From positions 144,897,544 to 144,961,543 of the forward strand of contig JBAIZL010000001.1 in the NCBI GenBank assembly GCA_036971475.1: a DNA stretch of 64,000 nucleotides, given 5' to 3'. The stretch comes from Prosapia bicincta (Eukaryota > Arthropoda > Insecta > Hemiptera > Cercopidae). Every line of letters begins with the position of its first letter. Within the stretch, counting starts at the first letter, position 1. Below, one piece after another: positions 36,651 through 48,954 of this stretch. Below the pieces are notes generated by a model. The model did not search any database, was not told the DNA's origin, and worked only from the letters and a program-made list of their open reading frames with translations. A program made the position numbers and the translations under genes.

Positions 36651-39634
36651 TATTTTTAAAAAACCCTTTTTATCATTTTTGTAAAGAGACGTAACATTTT
36701 AATAAAAAATAATTTTGTAATTTTAATTCACGTTTGAACTAGGGTTGCGAGAATAACTTAAGCAACAAAATAAAGAAAGTCTCATAAGTAAAAAAATAAC
36801 TTTACTGCCATACAAGTAACGACAGACAGGCTGTCATCATAAGTGACAGGTGGAGACTGCAGTAGTTTATACCGACATTTAGACTAAAAACAATCAAATA
36901 GAATAACCAAACCTATAGTGTACATATCATTTAAATTAATGCTGCTTGAGCAAACTAAATATTTGGGTCAAAGTTAACACAATTTCCACTTACTTATTCA
37001 AAAGCTGTCAAGTAGAATATTTTAAAACGAATTTCAGCTTGTAAAACTAATAACCCATAACCAGGCAATATATACTCCCATACTAAAACATCAACGTAAA
37101 TAATTTTTACAATAAATTGGAGTTTGAATATGTTGTGATTGTTTGAATATTTTTGTTTTAAAATAAATAAACAATTTTTGGCTTGGAATAACGTATTTAT
37201 CATTAATATATGCTGTAGGCCCTACAAACTATATTTTAATACGTGTGAACCAAAATATTAACGATGTTGATTTAATAATTTTACATTCGGATTTTTATAT
37301 ATTTAAGTAAGTAATTGTATGTCTTGACATAAAAAGATATTTTAAATTATCTGCAATATGTGCTGTATTAATTACAAATTTCCATTTGTGAATTAAATGG
37401 TAGTGTGTAGATTTAATATTATATTTTTGATATTTTTAAATTTAAGTCTATATCTGGATTTGAAAAATACTTTGTATAGTTCCAGTATGGCCAATGTTTA
37501 TTTAAAATACATTAATTATGTTATAGTACTGCAGTATATTGTGTTTTGTTATGAATTATTAATTATATAGATTGAAATTAGTCTTAAATTATTCTACTAT
37601 TTAGATTTTATCAATGTAAATGTAAATTGTATGTCCACCTTAAGAACCAAATACTTAGTTCGCTCAAGTGCCATTAGTAACCCCCTAAAGGTGAGGTAGT
37701 CGAAAATACACATCTCACTTGAAAAAATACGGTTTACCAATTACAAAAAAATAAACAAAACCTACAAACACAACGAATTATTTTCGTTTAATCTAATTGG
37801 CTGAGTAGCACTGCGTACTCCCTCACACTATCCACTCATTGTTGGTTGCACTTAATGATGTGCACTTGTAAACATTTCATAAACCAAATTGGGTATTATT
37901 ATTTTATATTATTATATGTTGAAAACACAAAATATTCGATACAAACCTAAATTTTTTTCTTATTTTTTAAGCCTTGATTTATTGATCCGTATCAACTCTT
38001 ACGCTTATTTTATTAATCGTTCTCTAATAATATCATTTGAAATTATTTTTAATTCCTGAAAAAAAAAACAATTGTCCTGCAGGAGGACCTGGACTAATTG
38101 CAACTATTAAAAAGAACTGAATCAAATAGGCTACACGTATACAACAAAGGGCAATTACAACCCTGAGGAAAACTATCATGTCTTAGAGAATGAGCGGGTG
38201 GCCAACTCTCTTCCGCTTTATTGAAACTAGTTCACGTAAACGGTTCGGCCCATATGAGTTATAATTTTTCCTGTTTAAAAATCAAACCTCTGAGAAAGGT
38301 CAGCGCTGCAACCATCTTTTTTCCTTAGTTATTGATTAGAATTTTTGAGCCCCCTTAGAGAAAATATGTGGTAAATAAGCTTTCGGTTACAGCAAAATAG
38401 CACCTATGGGCTACCTTAAGAACTGCACACGACACCTCATAACAGTCTTTAGATTAGCGATTACTCGCATGACCTACTTATTTCACTGCTTTTCCTTACA
38501 CTTGGCCAAAACATCGATTATGCACCCCATTGCGATAGTCATTTCTACTCATTCATTTATAGCAAGGAGATTAAACCTGCTCTGATCAGTTTTGGTTTCT
38601 ACAAATATACCACTTATTCAAAACGTCACCATAGTTTTCTACGACGCATTTGTTTCTCCAACAGAATACCTCCACAAGGCCGCATACAAGAGCATACTTA
38701 GCACCTGCAGTATTTAATAAATACTTTCGAACCTTGATGGTCCTAATGAAATTGATAGGATTGTTTCTGACGAACAGTTTTTAATATTTAGCTAGTCGCA
38801 CCTTGACCAGATACAATCCCAGATTCTTATAGAAAAAACCTAATTCGTCTTGATTTAGGCAGCATTTTCTGAAAGATCTAGAGCTACTATGACAATGTTT
38901 TTAACAATTGTAACCAGCTTACTATTGCCATAGTTACGAACAAAGATATTTACAAGAGAAGTCATTTCAAACAAGCACGAACATGTAGGTGCTTTCCTGA
39001 CATATTTGAATGATATCTAGTATCAATGTGAAACACTAGCTTTATATAATAGTGAAAACTAATTTCAGAAAAGAATAAGTCTAAATTTACAACTGTCACG
39101 TCTTAGCTCTGAGTTTAATAGACCCTTGAGAAAATAACAAATAGGATCTAGATTAAACTCCTTGATTGGGTCTGTTACTCCCCAAACAATCAAACCGGCT
39201 AGAAGTATACGTGTTGATTTATAACGGTTTTAATATACACTATCGACAGCTATAAACGCTAGCAATTTATCGATATTATGCGTCATATCACGCAAAGGTC
39301 ACAGCTGCGTAGCGCATTATGCACATAAATAACCGTGGCGTAGATTGAGCAACATAATGCAGTTAATCGATTTCCAGGGGGAATTAAATTTTCGGTGTCA
39401 GTTCTGAAGGAAATAAAGCCCTAATGAAATTTCAAATGTAATTAGATTTCCTTGGCGCAGATGTTTTCATTTCCGCCAAACCGGAAGTTGTGCTCCTTAC
39501 CTTCGCCGGAAGTGTTCTTTATCTAAGTCAGTATCGTTTCTTACTCTGAATAAGGGATGACTTTAATTTTACATTTTGAAAATTAGATGGGATTATTAGA
39601 AAAAAATACTTTTCTATGAGCCATTGTTGTAAAT
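36651..39634. other. intergenic DNA, no gene seen
   Basis: Long AT-rich stretch. The 39250-39530 part is less AT-biased and contains several TAAT-type cores, so it could be regulatory, but nothing in it can be assigned. No ORF of note. Confidence 0.45.
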
Positions 39635-39635
39635 A

Positions 39636-39720
<85 letters not shown>
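39635..39720. repeat. (TC)n(TA)n compound microsatellite
   Basis: About 14 TC units then about 29 TA units. It abuts the left end of the Penelope-like element. Confidence 0.95.
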
Positions 39721-39724
<4 letters not shown>

Positions 39725-39801
39725 AGATTATGCAACACTGTTTTCTTGTATACACTTATCACTTTCACTTATGTACTTAAACAAGAATTTTACTTGGTAT
39801 T

Positions 39802-39850
39802 TATGCGAGCTAACTTTCAACGGCTGGCTGTGCCGTCATCCTCGGGCATA
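39802..39850 (-). ncRNA. hammerhead-ribozyme-like fold, left PLE-A end (core mutated)
   Basis: On the minus strand: helix I TATGC/GCATA, core CCGAGGA (consensus CTGANGA, so one key base is changed), helix II GACGGC/GCCGTT, GAAA, then GTTAGCTC. Same 49-base layout as the right copy but the U-to-C change in the core predicts loss of activity. Confidence 0.5.
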
Positions 39851-42228
39851 CTGAACAAGGTTGTAGATTAGTAGATTGCGAGCTGAGTGTATTTCCCGTT
39901 GACCTTGGCGTACTCTTATGTTCTATTTTTAGATTCACTGCACTGTGCGAGTTTTTAACGTTTGTTTTGGGGTTAATATTGTCTATTAGATTGAACAATT
40001 TATCGTTTTTTGATTTTATTTGTATTTGTTCGTTAATGATATTATTTTTATTTTTATAAATTTCTAGTTGTTCCCAGATTGTCATTTTGAGGTCTTTTTG
40101 AACCTTTTTTACTAGGTGTACGTTTTGTAATGTGGGGAATGTGTGTTTGTTTTTGATGGCATGTGTAGCTAAATTTGAGTTATAAATTTCAGGTTTGATG
40201 TATGCATTGAGGTGTTCTTGATATCTGTCTTTTAATTTCTTTTTTGTTTGGCCTATGTATATTTTATTACAGTCTGGGCATTCGATTTTGTATATTCCGT
40301 TATTAAGTGTGGGACATATTTTTTCTGGTTGGTTTATTTTGTTGATTATGTTTCCTGTGTTTTGGTAGGTTATGTTAATATTATTATTTTTCAGTGTTTT
40401 AGTTATTCCTTTTATGTTGTATCCTGTGTATGTGAATGTAGCCCATTTTGTTGTTTGTGGTTCGATTTTAGGTTGTTTTAATTTATTTAATATTTTAAAT
40501 TCTAATTTATCCATAGTTTTTTAATTGTATCCATTTTGTTGGGCTATTTGATATATTATTTGTTTTTCTTTTTTTTTTCTTCATAAAAGGCAATTTTAGC
40601 ATCCTGTATAAAAGTGAGTTGTAAGCGGCCATTTTATGTTGTGGGGGATGGTTGGAGTGGTTTGGTATTGTATTAATGGTTTGTGTTGGTTTCCTATAGA
40701 TAGAATATTCGATGTTATTTGTATTTCTGGTATATGTTAGGTCTAGATAGTTTATTTTATTGTTTATTTCTTCCTCCATGGTGAATTGTATGTTAGGGTG
40801 TAAGTTATTGATTTAATTTAGGATGATGTTATTATTTATTGCTTTATTTTGTGAGATGTATAATCCATCATCAACATATCGTATCCAATGTCCGTTGGGG
40901 TCGTGTGTTTTTATGGTTTGTGTGATTAATTCGTCAAGTTTTTGGAGGTAAATTTCTGATATTATACTTGAAAGTGGTGATCCCATTGCTAAGCCATCTA
41001 TTTGTTTATATATCTTATTATTGAATATGAAATAGTTTTGGTTTAGTATGGTCTTTGGGCATTTTGTGATTTGGTTTGTGTATTTGGGGTAGGTTTTAAG
41101 GTCAGTTAATCTGTTTTTTATTATTTGGATGGTTTCGTTAATTGGTATATTAGAGTACATGTTTGTGATATCAAATGATATGAATTTGGTGTTTTCGGTC
41201 ATGTTTATTGTTTTTAGTATTTCCGTTAATTCAATTGAGTTTTTTATGGTGTATTTATTTTCCAATTTAAGTTCGTGTTTTAGGTTTTTGGCTATTATTT
41301 GTGATATTTTATAGGCAGGTGCATTTTTAAAATTTATTAAGGGTCTTATGGGATTGTTGATTTTATGTATTTTGATGAGGGCGTTCATTTTGGGGGGTTT
41401 TGGGTTGTCTATTGTATATTGGTAAGGGTTTTTTTGGTTGAATAAATTGTCATTGTTTTTTTGCTAATTGTATGATTTCGTTTTGGTATTTTTTGGTGGG
41501 GTCTTTGTTTAATTCTATGCAATTGTTGGATTTTATGAATTCTTCTGTTTTTTGGTTGTATTCTGTTTTTGATATGATTACTGTAGCGTTGCTTTTGTCC
41601 GCTTTAGTTACAATTATTTCGTTTTTGAATAGTTTTTGTTTCAATTTGTTAATTTGGTTTATTTGTATTTTATTTTCACCGTGATTTCCTTTTTTGATTT
41701 TTTGTTGATGATTTTGTTGATTTCGTGTGATGCTATGTTTCTGATGTTATCTTGATTTTCGTAATTAATGAGATTTATTGCCAGTTCTGTTTCTACTATG
41801 AGGTTTTCTATTGTGTTTTGTAATTTTGGTTTGATGTTGGTTTTTGTGCTATTTTCGAATATCTTTATTTCTTCTTTGGTGAAATTCGTTTTTGTGAGGT
41901 TTATAAAATTTGGGTGGAATTGATGGAATGTTGTGATATTGTACATGTTATTTTGTTTTTCTATTAGTTTGTTAAGTTTAGATTCTATTTTTTGTTTTTT
42001 AATTGCAGTAAATTTCTTGAATTTTTCTTGAATTTTGATATATTTATAATGCCATTGGTTTGGTTTAAGTGTGTTAGCTATTTCTAGGTGGGTTTTTAAG
42101 AGTGTGTTAGTTAATTTGTTTTTCTTTGTGTATAGATATTTAATTTCGTTTTTTACCCATAGAGTTTCAGCTTGTTTAGCAGTTTTTTGTGCAGAACTAG
42201 TTTGGTTGCACAAAACTTCATACATCAA
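39810..42228 (-). pseudogene. Penelope-like reverse transcriptase / GIY-YIG endonuclease, broken
   Basis: Five fragments in the expected order on the minus strand: N-terminal Lys-rich region (42228-41659); VTKADKSNATVII segment (41644-41450); RT core (from about 41456 through 40813) with KMNALIKIHK, FDITNMYSNIPI, GLAMGSPLSS and YVDD (40867-40878); connector with KMAAYNSLLYRML (40779-40507); GIY-YIG domain (40514-39810) with NGIYKIECPDCNKIYIGQT. Breaks: a frameshift near 41655-41675, another in an A-run near 41460, an in-frame TAA at 40813-40815, and a frameshift near 40507-40514. The apparent ATG at 42226-42228 lies at the junction with the inverted fragment, so the true N-terminus is probably missing. 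Intact relatives reverse transcribe their RNA and nick targets with GIY-YIG. Confidence 0.9.
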
Positions 42229-42607
42229 ACCTGAAATTTATAACTCAAACTTAGCCACACATGCCATCAAAAACAATCACACATTCCCCAAATTAAAAAA
42301 CGTACACCTAGTAAAAAAGGTTCAAAAAGGCCTCAAAATGACAATCTGGGAACAACTAGAAATTTATAAAAATAAAAATAATATCATTAACGAACAAATA
42401 AAATCAAAAAACGATAAATTATTCAATCTAATAGACAATATTAACCCCAAAACAAACGTTGAAAACTCGCACAGTGCAGTGAATCTAAAAATAGAACATA
42501 AGAGTACGCCAAGGTCAACGGGAAATCCACTCAGCTCGCAATCTACTAATCTACAACCCTGTTCAGTATGCCTGAGGACGACGGCACAGCCAGCCGTTGA
42601 AAGTTAG
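42222..42607 (+). pseudogene. inverted fragment of PLE-A GIY-YIG C-terminus
   Basis: A plus-strand frame starting YIKPEIYNSNLATHAIKN and ending CSVCLRTTAQPAVES, closely matching the C-terminal part of the minus-strand copy at 40205-39810. It lacks the GIY-YIG catalytic half. Upstream residues belong to the complement of the minus-strand copy, so the longer open frame from 42071 is chimeric. Confidence 0.85.
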
Positions 42608-42615
42608 CTCGCATA
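42567..42615 (+). ncRNA. hammerhead-ribozyme-like fold, right PLE-A end
   Basis: TATGC (42567-42571), CTGAGGA core (42572-42578), one spacer base, helix II GACGGC (42580-42585) with GCCGTT (42593-42598), GAAA (42599-42602), a minimal helix III closed by TTAG, CTC as the NUH cleavage triplet (42608-42610), then GCATA (42611-42615) pairing with TATGC. All invariant core positions are present. Minimal hammerheads with very short helix III are reported from PLEs; activity here is inferred. Confidence 0.62.
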
Positions 42616-42656
42616 AATACCAAGTAAGATTCTTGTTTAAGTACATAAGTGAAAGT

Positions 42657-42658
<2 letters not shown>

Positions 42659-42714
<56 letters not shown>
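42659..42714. repeat. (TA)n microsatellite
   Basis: About 28 TA units directly abutting the right PLE-A end. Confidence 0.95.
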
Positions 42715-42715
<1 letters not shown>

Positions 42716-43843
42716 TATACTTTATGATAATTTGTCATCTTTCTCATAAAATGTTTTGAATTGTCCATAGTTATGCCGATGAGCGTACTTACGTGTGCGT
42801 GTGGATAGGCGTGCGAAAGTAGTGCCTATGGTAGGGTTGTGCGAGTGTGCGTATTTTAGCCATTACAACTTCAATTTTATACTTGGCATTGTACGATTAT
42901 TAAAATTACCCGCTGAGCTATGATTAAATTCTATAATTAACGCTATTAACAAAAACAGTCCTGAAAGTGATTTCAGTTTTCACAAAAACTGTGGCTGAAA
43001 GTGTTGCCACGTCGTAAGAAGTATACAGGTTATTTACAAATCATCATTGACAGCAAATTTTATTTTCCTATCTTCGGTCTGGACTAATTCTTTCGCCTAC
43101 ATCTACTTTAAATGTAATATTTACCCTACAAATAAGAAACATGTATCATAAAACTGAATCATGAACGATTTAGATTCTTATAAAAATAACCGTTGACATT
43201 TCCCTATATACTCAAATAATTACTTTGAACTATCTGCAACTAATATTGAGTGTTCTCTCTCTTGTTAACGTACGGTAAAAGATCAGTAATTTGAACAACG
43301 TAGTAAAGGTTTGAGTTCTATATATACATGTAGCCTAAAAGATTTTAAGTTTTTTCTAAACCATATGCAGAAATTCTTCTATTGACAAATTTGCTTTATC
43401 AAACTATTACTAAAATATATTAAATTTTTGTCTGAATATATTTTACTAGACTAATATATTCTGATTAGAGACGGTTGCGTTAGACAAGCTTTTATATTCG
43501 AAAAGTTTATTGTAGCCTCACAATGTAGCCACAATGTTTTAAACTTATGTTACACTGGGTTTAAACATTTGCAACCCATACAAACCTACATAATACAAAA
43601 ACGTGTGCAGCAATGTATTCATGAAACTAAATCTTTTAAACAAATGTTTTTATGTTCAGTTATATTTAGAAACCTTAAATGTAAACAAAGTTTTGAGCCA
43701 TGTATTTAAATTTTAATTAACTGAAAACGTTTTTAAAGTTTTTTAAAAATACAATAATATTTAATTTATTATGTAACAGATTAATAACGATTATATTTCA
43801 ACGTAAAATATAGGTTGTATTAATTACATAATGAATTACTTCA

Positions 43844-43848
<5 letters not shown>
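42715..43848. other. AT-rich intergenic DNA
   Basis: No gene, RNA or repeat recognised. Confidence 0.5.
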
Positions 43849-44209
<361 letters not shown>

Positions 44210-44210
44210 T

Positions 44211-45360
44211 TAGAATGTTGAAAAAAAAGTTTTTTAACGTAAGGTAAACAGTTACTAAGTAAATTAACCACCATCTTAATATAGCCTGCGTTTCAGCATA
44301 CTGGCCAATGCCTCTTCACACATCAGCTGATTACCTGGAGTTAGAGGGCTTCATTATTTTTTTAAACCCTAACCGGATACGTTGTAGCTATGTTGAAAAA
44401 TCTATAATGTAATGCAGTTTCACCTGTATACAATAAATGGAATGTATTGGAAAAATACTCTCCGGTGTATGATAAAATTGTCAGCTCATAAATTTCGTGA
44501 TTGTTGTAAAGTGAAGGCATTTTCTCTTTTGTTAAAAAATTTTAATTTTGGCTACGTTTTATTATTTTTCCGTATTTATTTGTAATTTCTACATCGTTAT
44601 ATTTGATTGTATTCTACAACATCGGTAGCGTATGGAACAATAAACATACTCACACTGAAATTATCATCAGTGGTATGAACTTCAATTTCGTATTAAGTGT
44701 TTTTCGTAACAGAAACTCTTGCGCTATAACAAAAGCCCTTTGTACATTTATCAAAACCATTATATTCTGACCCTCATTTTATATTCCCGCGAACATTTCT
44801 CTTTTTATCTTTGCTAATAAAAGTAAGAATAACTATAAAGTTGCTTTGTTTAGCTTAAATAAACACAATGTAAATTCAACCGTACTAAATAACCGTTTAT
44901 TAGCACTGTACTTGAGGAAAACCGCTTTTGAATCTTCCAGAATAATATACGAGTTGGTAACACTTTCACGTTTACTTTTCACAAAATCTCGCCTATTATC
45001 TTAAATGCCTTTAATTTTCAACTTTTATAATTGGATTTGTTTCCAAGTGCGACGCCGCCTCTAATTAGCCGTGTAATGCCGTCTCCCATCCACGATCCAC
45101 CCCACACTACCCTTCATGCAATGCACTTAAAGTTGCCTAAGCGAGAGATTTGTCTGCAAGTACAGATGGATTGAGTAAGTTAGTGCCGCTGACAGCACAT
45201 ACTTGTTGAAATTAATTACAATGTTTTGACAACTTGAGTTAAACACCGAACTCGGAGAGACCGAGTGGGGAAATACATGTAGTGTATACTAAGCTACTCA
45301 AAGGGTTTTCACTAGCGCCACTCAACAGGGCTCCTTATAACTTCCACTGCTTATCTTTTA
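44211..45360. other. intergenic DNA, no gene seen
   Basis: Mostly AT-rich. About 45030-45200 is less AT-biased and contains CTAATTAG and TAATGC strings; nothing assignable. Confidence 0.45.
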
Positions 45361-45378
45361 ATATATATATATATATAT

Positions 45379-45477
45379 TTTAAAACAACATAGGCTATTC
45401 AAATACAAGAATATTTATTATTTTATATCCTATAAATAATAAATATTCTTGTATTTGAATAACCTATGTTGTTTTAA
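45379..45477. repeat. 41-bp-arm palindrome, copy 1
   Basis: Arms 45379-45420 and 45437-45477 with one mismatch (AGGCTATTC versus AGGTTATTC) and a short loop that itself partly pairs. Followed by AATTATTAAACAAGAAAACG. Confidence 0.92.
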
Positions 45478-45503
45478 ATTATTAAACAAGAAAACGTATT
45501 TTA

Positions 45504-45565
<62 letters not shown>

Positions 45566-45567
<2 letters not shown>

Positions 45568-45663
45568 AAAACAACATAGGTTATTCAAATACAAGAATAT
45601 TTATTATTTTATATCCTATAAATAATAAATATTCTTGTATTTGAATAACCTATGTTGTTTTAA
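45566..45663. repeat. 41-bp-arm palindrome, copy 2
   Basis: Perfect arms 45566-45606 and 45623-45663, 16-base loop. Together with the following AATTATTAAACAAG stretch and TA run it is a direct repeat of the unit at 45379-45509. Confidence 0.95.
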
Positions 45664-45751
45664 ATTATTAAACAAGAAAACGTATTTTTTATATATATAT
45701 ATATATATACATACTAAGGTTATTCAAATACAAAAATTATTTATTAATTTT

Positions 45752-45802
45752 TATTCAAAGCTTTTAGCTAATAAACAATACACAATACTAACATCAACAG
45801 GA
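45752..45802 (-). ncRNA. hammerhead-like fold, decayed PLE-B copy
   Basis: Minus strand: core CTGTTGA (consensus CTGANGA), helix II GTTAGTA/TATTAGC with a 12-base loop, then TAAA where GAAA is expected, then AGCTTTGAATA. Two core positions are lost but all seven helix-II pairs can still form. Confidence 0.45.
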
Positions 45803-46412
45803 ATATTACAATAATGTAAGATGTAAAACATATGTTAAATTAGAAATAGAATTGTTGCCAATATGTATATAAATTACCATGTTTATTTTGTTGCCGTAAC
45901 AATATGGACATAGAATATAGTATCAAATTTTGAATGTATTTGTTCATTTATTAATTTGTTATTATAACTGAATTTATATATTTCGAATGCTTCACATATA
46001 TTCATTATTAATCCTTTATTAATTTCTATTTTAAGTTACATGTTATCAATATTTGGAAATTGGTGCTTATTATTAATACAGTGATTTGTATATTTCTGGT
46101 TTTCCAAATATTGAAATTATGAAACGTATAAAATAAATTAAAAAAGGATTAAGAATGAATATATGTGAAGCATTTGAAATATATAAATACAGTAATAATA
46201 ACAATTTAATAAATACAAATACATACAAAATTTGATAATATATTCAATGTCTATTATGTTACGGCAACAATATAAACTTGGCAATTTTTATATATTTTGG
46301 CAACAATTCTAGCTCTAATTTAACACATTTTTTATGTCTTGCATTGTTGTATTATTTATTCCTGATGATGTTTGAATAACCTGAGTTGTTTTTCATTATT
46401 ATACAAGAAATC

Positions 46413-46446
<34 letters not shown>

Positions 46447-46450
<4 letters not shown>

Positions 46451-47658
46451 ATACATTAAATTTGAAACTGTCCAAAATAGTTAAATAATAAATTAAACAG
46501 TAACACACAAAATACTCAAATGCATTTAAACTACATAACTATAATGTGCAATGCTTGAGACATAAACTTATTTATTGCAAAAAATTATAGCCATTATATT
46601 TTTATTATTACCTTTATTTTTAATTTAATTATTTCCTATAATGATTGTCCTTATAAACAACAAATGATATTAACATACCATATTTTGAACTCTCAGTTTA
46701 GACTTTACTTATACTCTCTCTAACGTAATAGAAAATTTGACTTTAAAATACATACTTGTCTATGAATGTTTATGAGACGCGATCACTAATTATACGGGTT
46801 TATAATATAAAGTTTAGTATTTCTAGTGAAATACTCTGCTGTATCCATTTACAGTATAAATGTTAATGCTGGGTCTAAAGAAAGATAGTTTAAACATTTT
46901 CGTTGGAAAAATTAAAATTGCAGTACAGTTGTGAATCAAATAAAAACATCTCTTTTTGTAATTAAAAATTATTGCCCGAGAGAATTCCTCGTCCTTTAAA
47001 AATATATTTCTTGCAAAGAATCAAAAAAATGGCAGAAATGACAACAAGCTGTAACATATTCAGTAATAAACAGGCTTGACTATCTTTTATTAAGTTTCTG
47101 TTTTATTTGGCGTTCAGCCAATTACAATGCCCACCCAAATATGTAAAATCTATCAAAACATTTACTCTATTCTTAAAAAAATGTAAAATAATGCCTAAAA
47201 ATCGTCTCCGCCATTTGATATTTTATGCATAGGCACATCAACATAAAATTCATACTTTTATGTATTTTTCCTTCTCTTTTATTTTAAACCTGATTAATAT
47301 TTAATGTTTCAGCAACAGGTATGCAATAAATACGTAATAATAATTTGTAATTGTTATTAAATATTTATTCCTTAATTTAAAAAGGAGACAAGAAAATATT
47401 TTATTAATCATAATATTATTTTAGATATTATTACATTAATATAACATTATATTATCTCCTAATATTACAATCATAAATAAGGCAATATAGTTTTTCTGCA
47501 ACGATTTTATTCGGGGTTTACCGTCTAGAGAGTAATATATAAATGTTACAAGTGGAATAATTTATACATCTTAACCTTTGTCTTGTAACATATCATACAA
47601 TCATTTACATGTAAATTGCCACTGCTACAAAATTAATAGGTTTTTTCACATACGTATA

Positions 47659-47660
<2 letters not shown>
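46447..47660. other. AT-rich intergenic DNA
   Basis: No gene, RNA or repeat recognised. Confidence 0.5.

Positions 47661-47727
<67 letters not shown>
47661..47727. repeat. (AC)n microsatellite
   Basis: About 33 AC units. Confidence 0.96.
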
Positions 47728-47731
<4 letters not shown>

Positions 47732-48954
47732 TTCTAAAATCGCATATGCTTGCATGCTTGTGTGTGTACATGTGTGGGTTGATTTTATCACAAAGGCAAA
47801 CTTTATAAAACTATATCCTTCATAAAGAGGTAATTCTTGTCTAGTTGCAAAGTATCTGAATGTCGAACGAAAAACCCCAAGCTTAAAGTTTTCGCAAATT
47901 TATATAAAATAAAAAAATAATTGTATTTTTGTGCTCAAGTCTGACGTGAAATTACTATTTTCATACGGGATGGAAACACTCGCACAAATCAATAACAAAG
48001 ATTCAATATATTTTCCATGCATTTAAATTTTGGATACGTGGAAAAACGCCTTTGGCAACGCCTGATAACTTTGTGCGACCTTAATTTGACAGGATTGGAT
48101 TCTATCTGGGGTTCCCCAGAAGAAAACAAACTGCACCAATGAGTCATAGCATACAGGATTTGCGTAACAGAAATATCGGGAATAACTCATATTGTTTTAT
48201 AATTGCATGGATATTTTACGCGGAAGCAATATATTATTTGCTACATTTTAAAGACATCCTTTGGCGAATTTCCATTTCTATTCAGCACCCCACATCTTAT
48301 TTACATTTGTTAAAATAAATACATATTTTACAACGAAATTAAAATATTCTTTTATATTGTGTCTTGATTTCTAGCCGGGTACGTTTGAAATATATAAAAC
48401 TATGCACCATTAATAAATCCAATTTAAAATATTTTTTTTTAATGATGAGACGGGCGAAACTGTTTAGCTTAACATAGCATCGAAATAATGCAATTTTTCA
48501 ACTGATATTCAGACAATATATTTACAAGATATTGCAACAATATATGACCTGATTATGTTGTTACCTTTTCCTTTATAAAAGTATTTTTATTTTTTTCGTA
48601 AATTAGTAACAAATACTCATAACTAAAAGTCAACTTTAAAACCAACGGAATAAGCAGTAGATGCTTGAGCAGGAAGATTATTTTTACTACATGTGGTGTC
48701 GTTCGTTGAGAAAAAATTGGGATCGGAGAAGATTTTATAAGGAGAGATGCAGTGATATTTTATAAAATATTAACAGCAGTAGTAGAAATATAATTCGTAG
48801 AATTTCAAACGAGTTATTTGTTCATTGGTTGACGGAGAAAATGTTCGAGCAAGTACAAAAGAAAAAAAAACACTTAAAAAAACGACGCTAAATGATATTG
48901 TACTTCATTATATAGGCCTAAGGTGGCAAGGCCCAGTGGCGGCGATGAAGTTGT
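47728..48954. other. AT-rich intergenic DNA
   Basis: No gene, RNA or repeat recognised. Confidence 0.5.

Larger units (their letters stand above)
39721..42659 (-). mobile_element. Penelope-like element (PLE-A) with inverted 3' fragment
   Basis: A nearly complete GIY-YIG-type PLE on the minus strand (coding remnants 39810-42228), joined at about 42222 to an opposite-strand copy of its own last ~440 bp (42222-42659). The two ends therefore form inverted repeats of roughly 440 bp, about 39757-40205 and 42222-42659, with scattered differences. Each outer end meets a TA run. Inverted partial copies of this kind are known for PLEs, whose pseudo-LTRs can be direct or inverted. Each end carries a hammerhead-like fold. 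Confidence 0.88.
45361..46446. mobile_element. chain of inverted PLE-B end fragments between (TA)n runs
   Basis: Layout: TA run, palindrome (45379-45477), TA run (about 45510-45563), palindrome (45566-45663), TA run (about 45690-45710), larger inverted pair (about 45713-46085 minus, 46086-46415 plus), TA run (46418-46446). The palindromes are made of the PLE-B terminal sequence TTGAATAACCTATGTTG and its complement. The larger pair encodes, on the minus strand, a remnant MNICEAFEIYKF...INEQI resembling the PLE C-terminal tail (LEIYK...INEQI in PLE-A). The right arm lacks about 70 bp present in the left arm; the deletion lies between two TATTCAAA copies. Confidence 0.75.

Noticed and set aside
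39250..39530. Possible conserved enhancer with TAAT cores
   Set aside because: TAAT strings are expected by chance in AT-rich DNA; without cross-species alignment there is no support. The same holds for 45030-45200 and 57340-57480.
40248..41684. Plus-strand frames across PLE-A
   Set aside because: They are the antisense of the minus-strand RT/GIY-YIG remnants.
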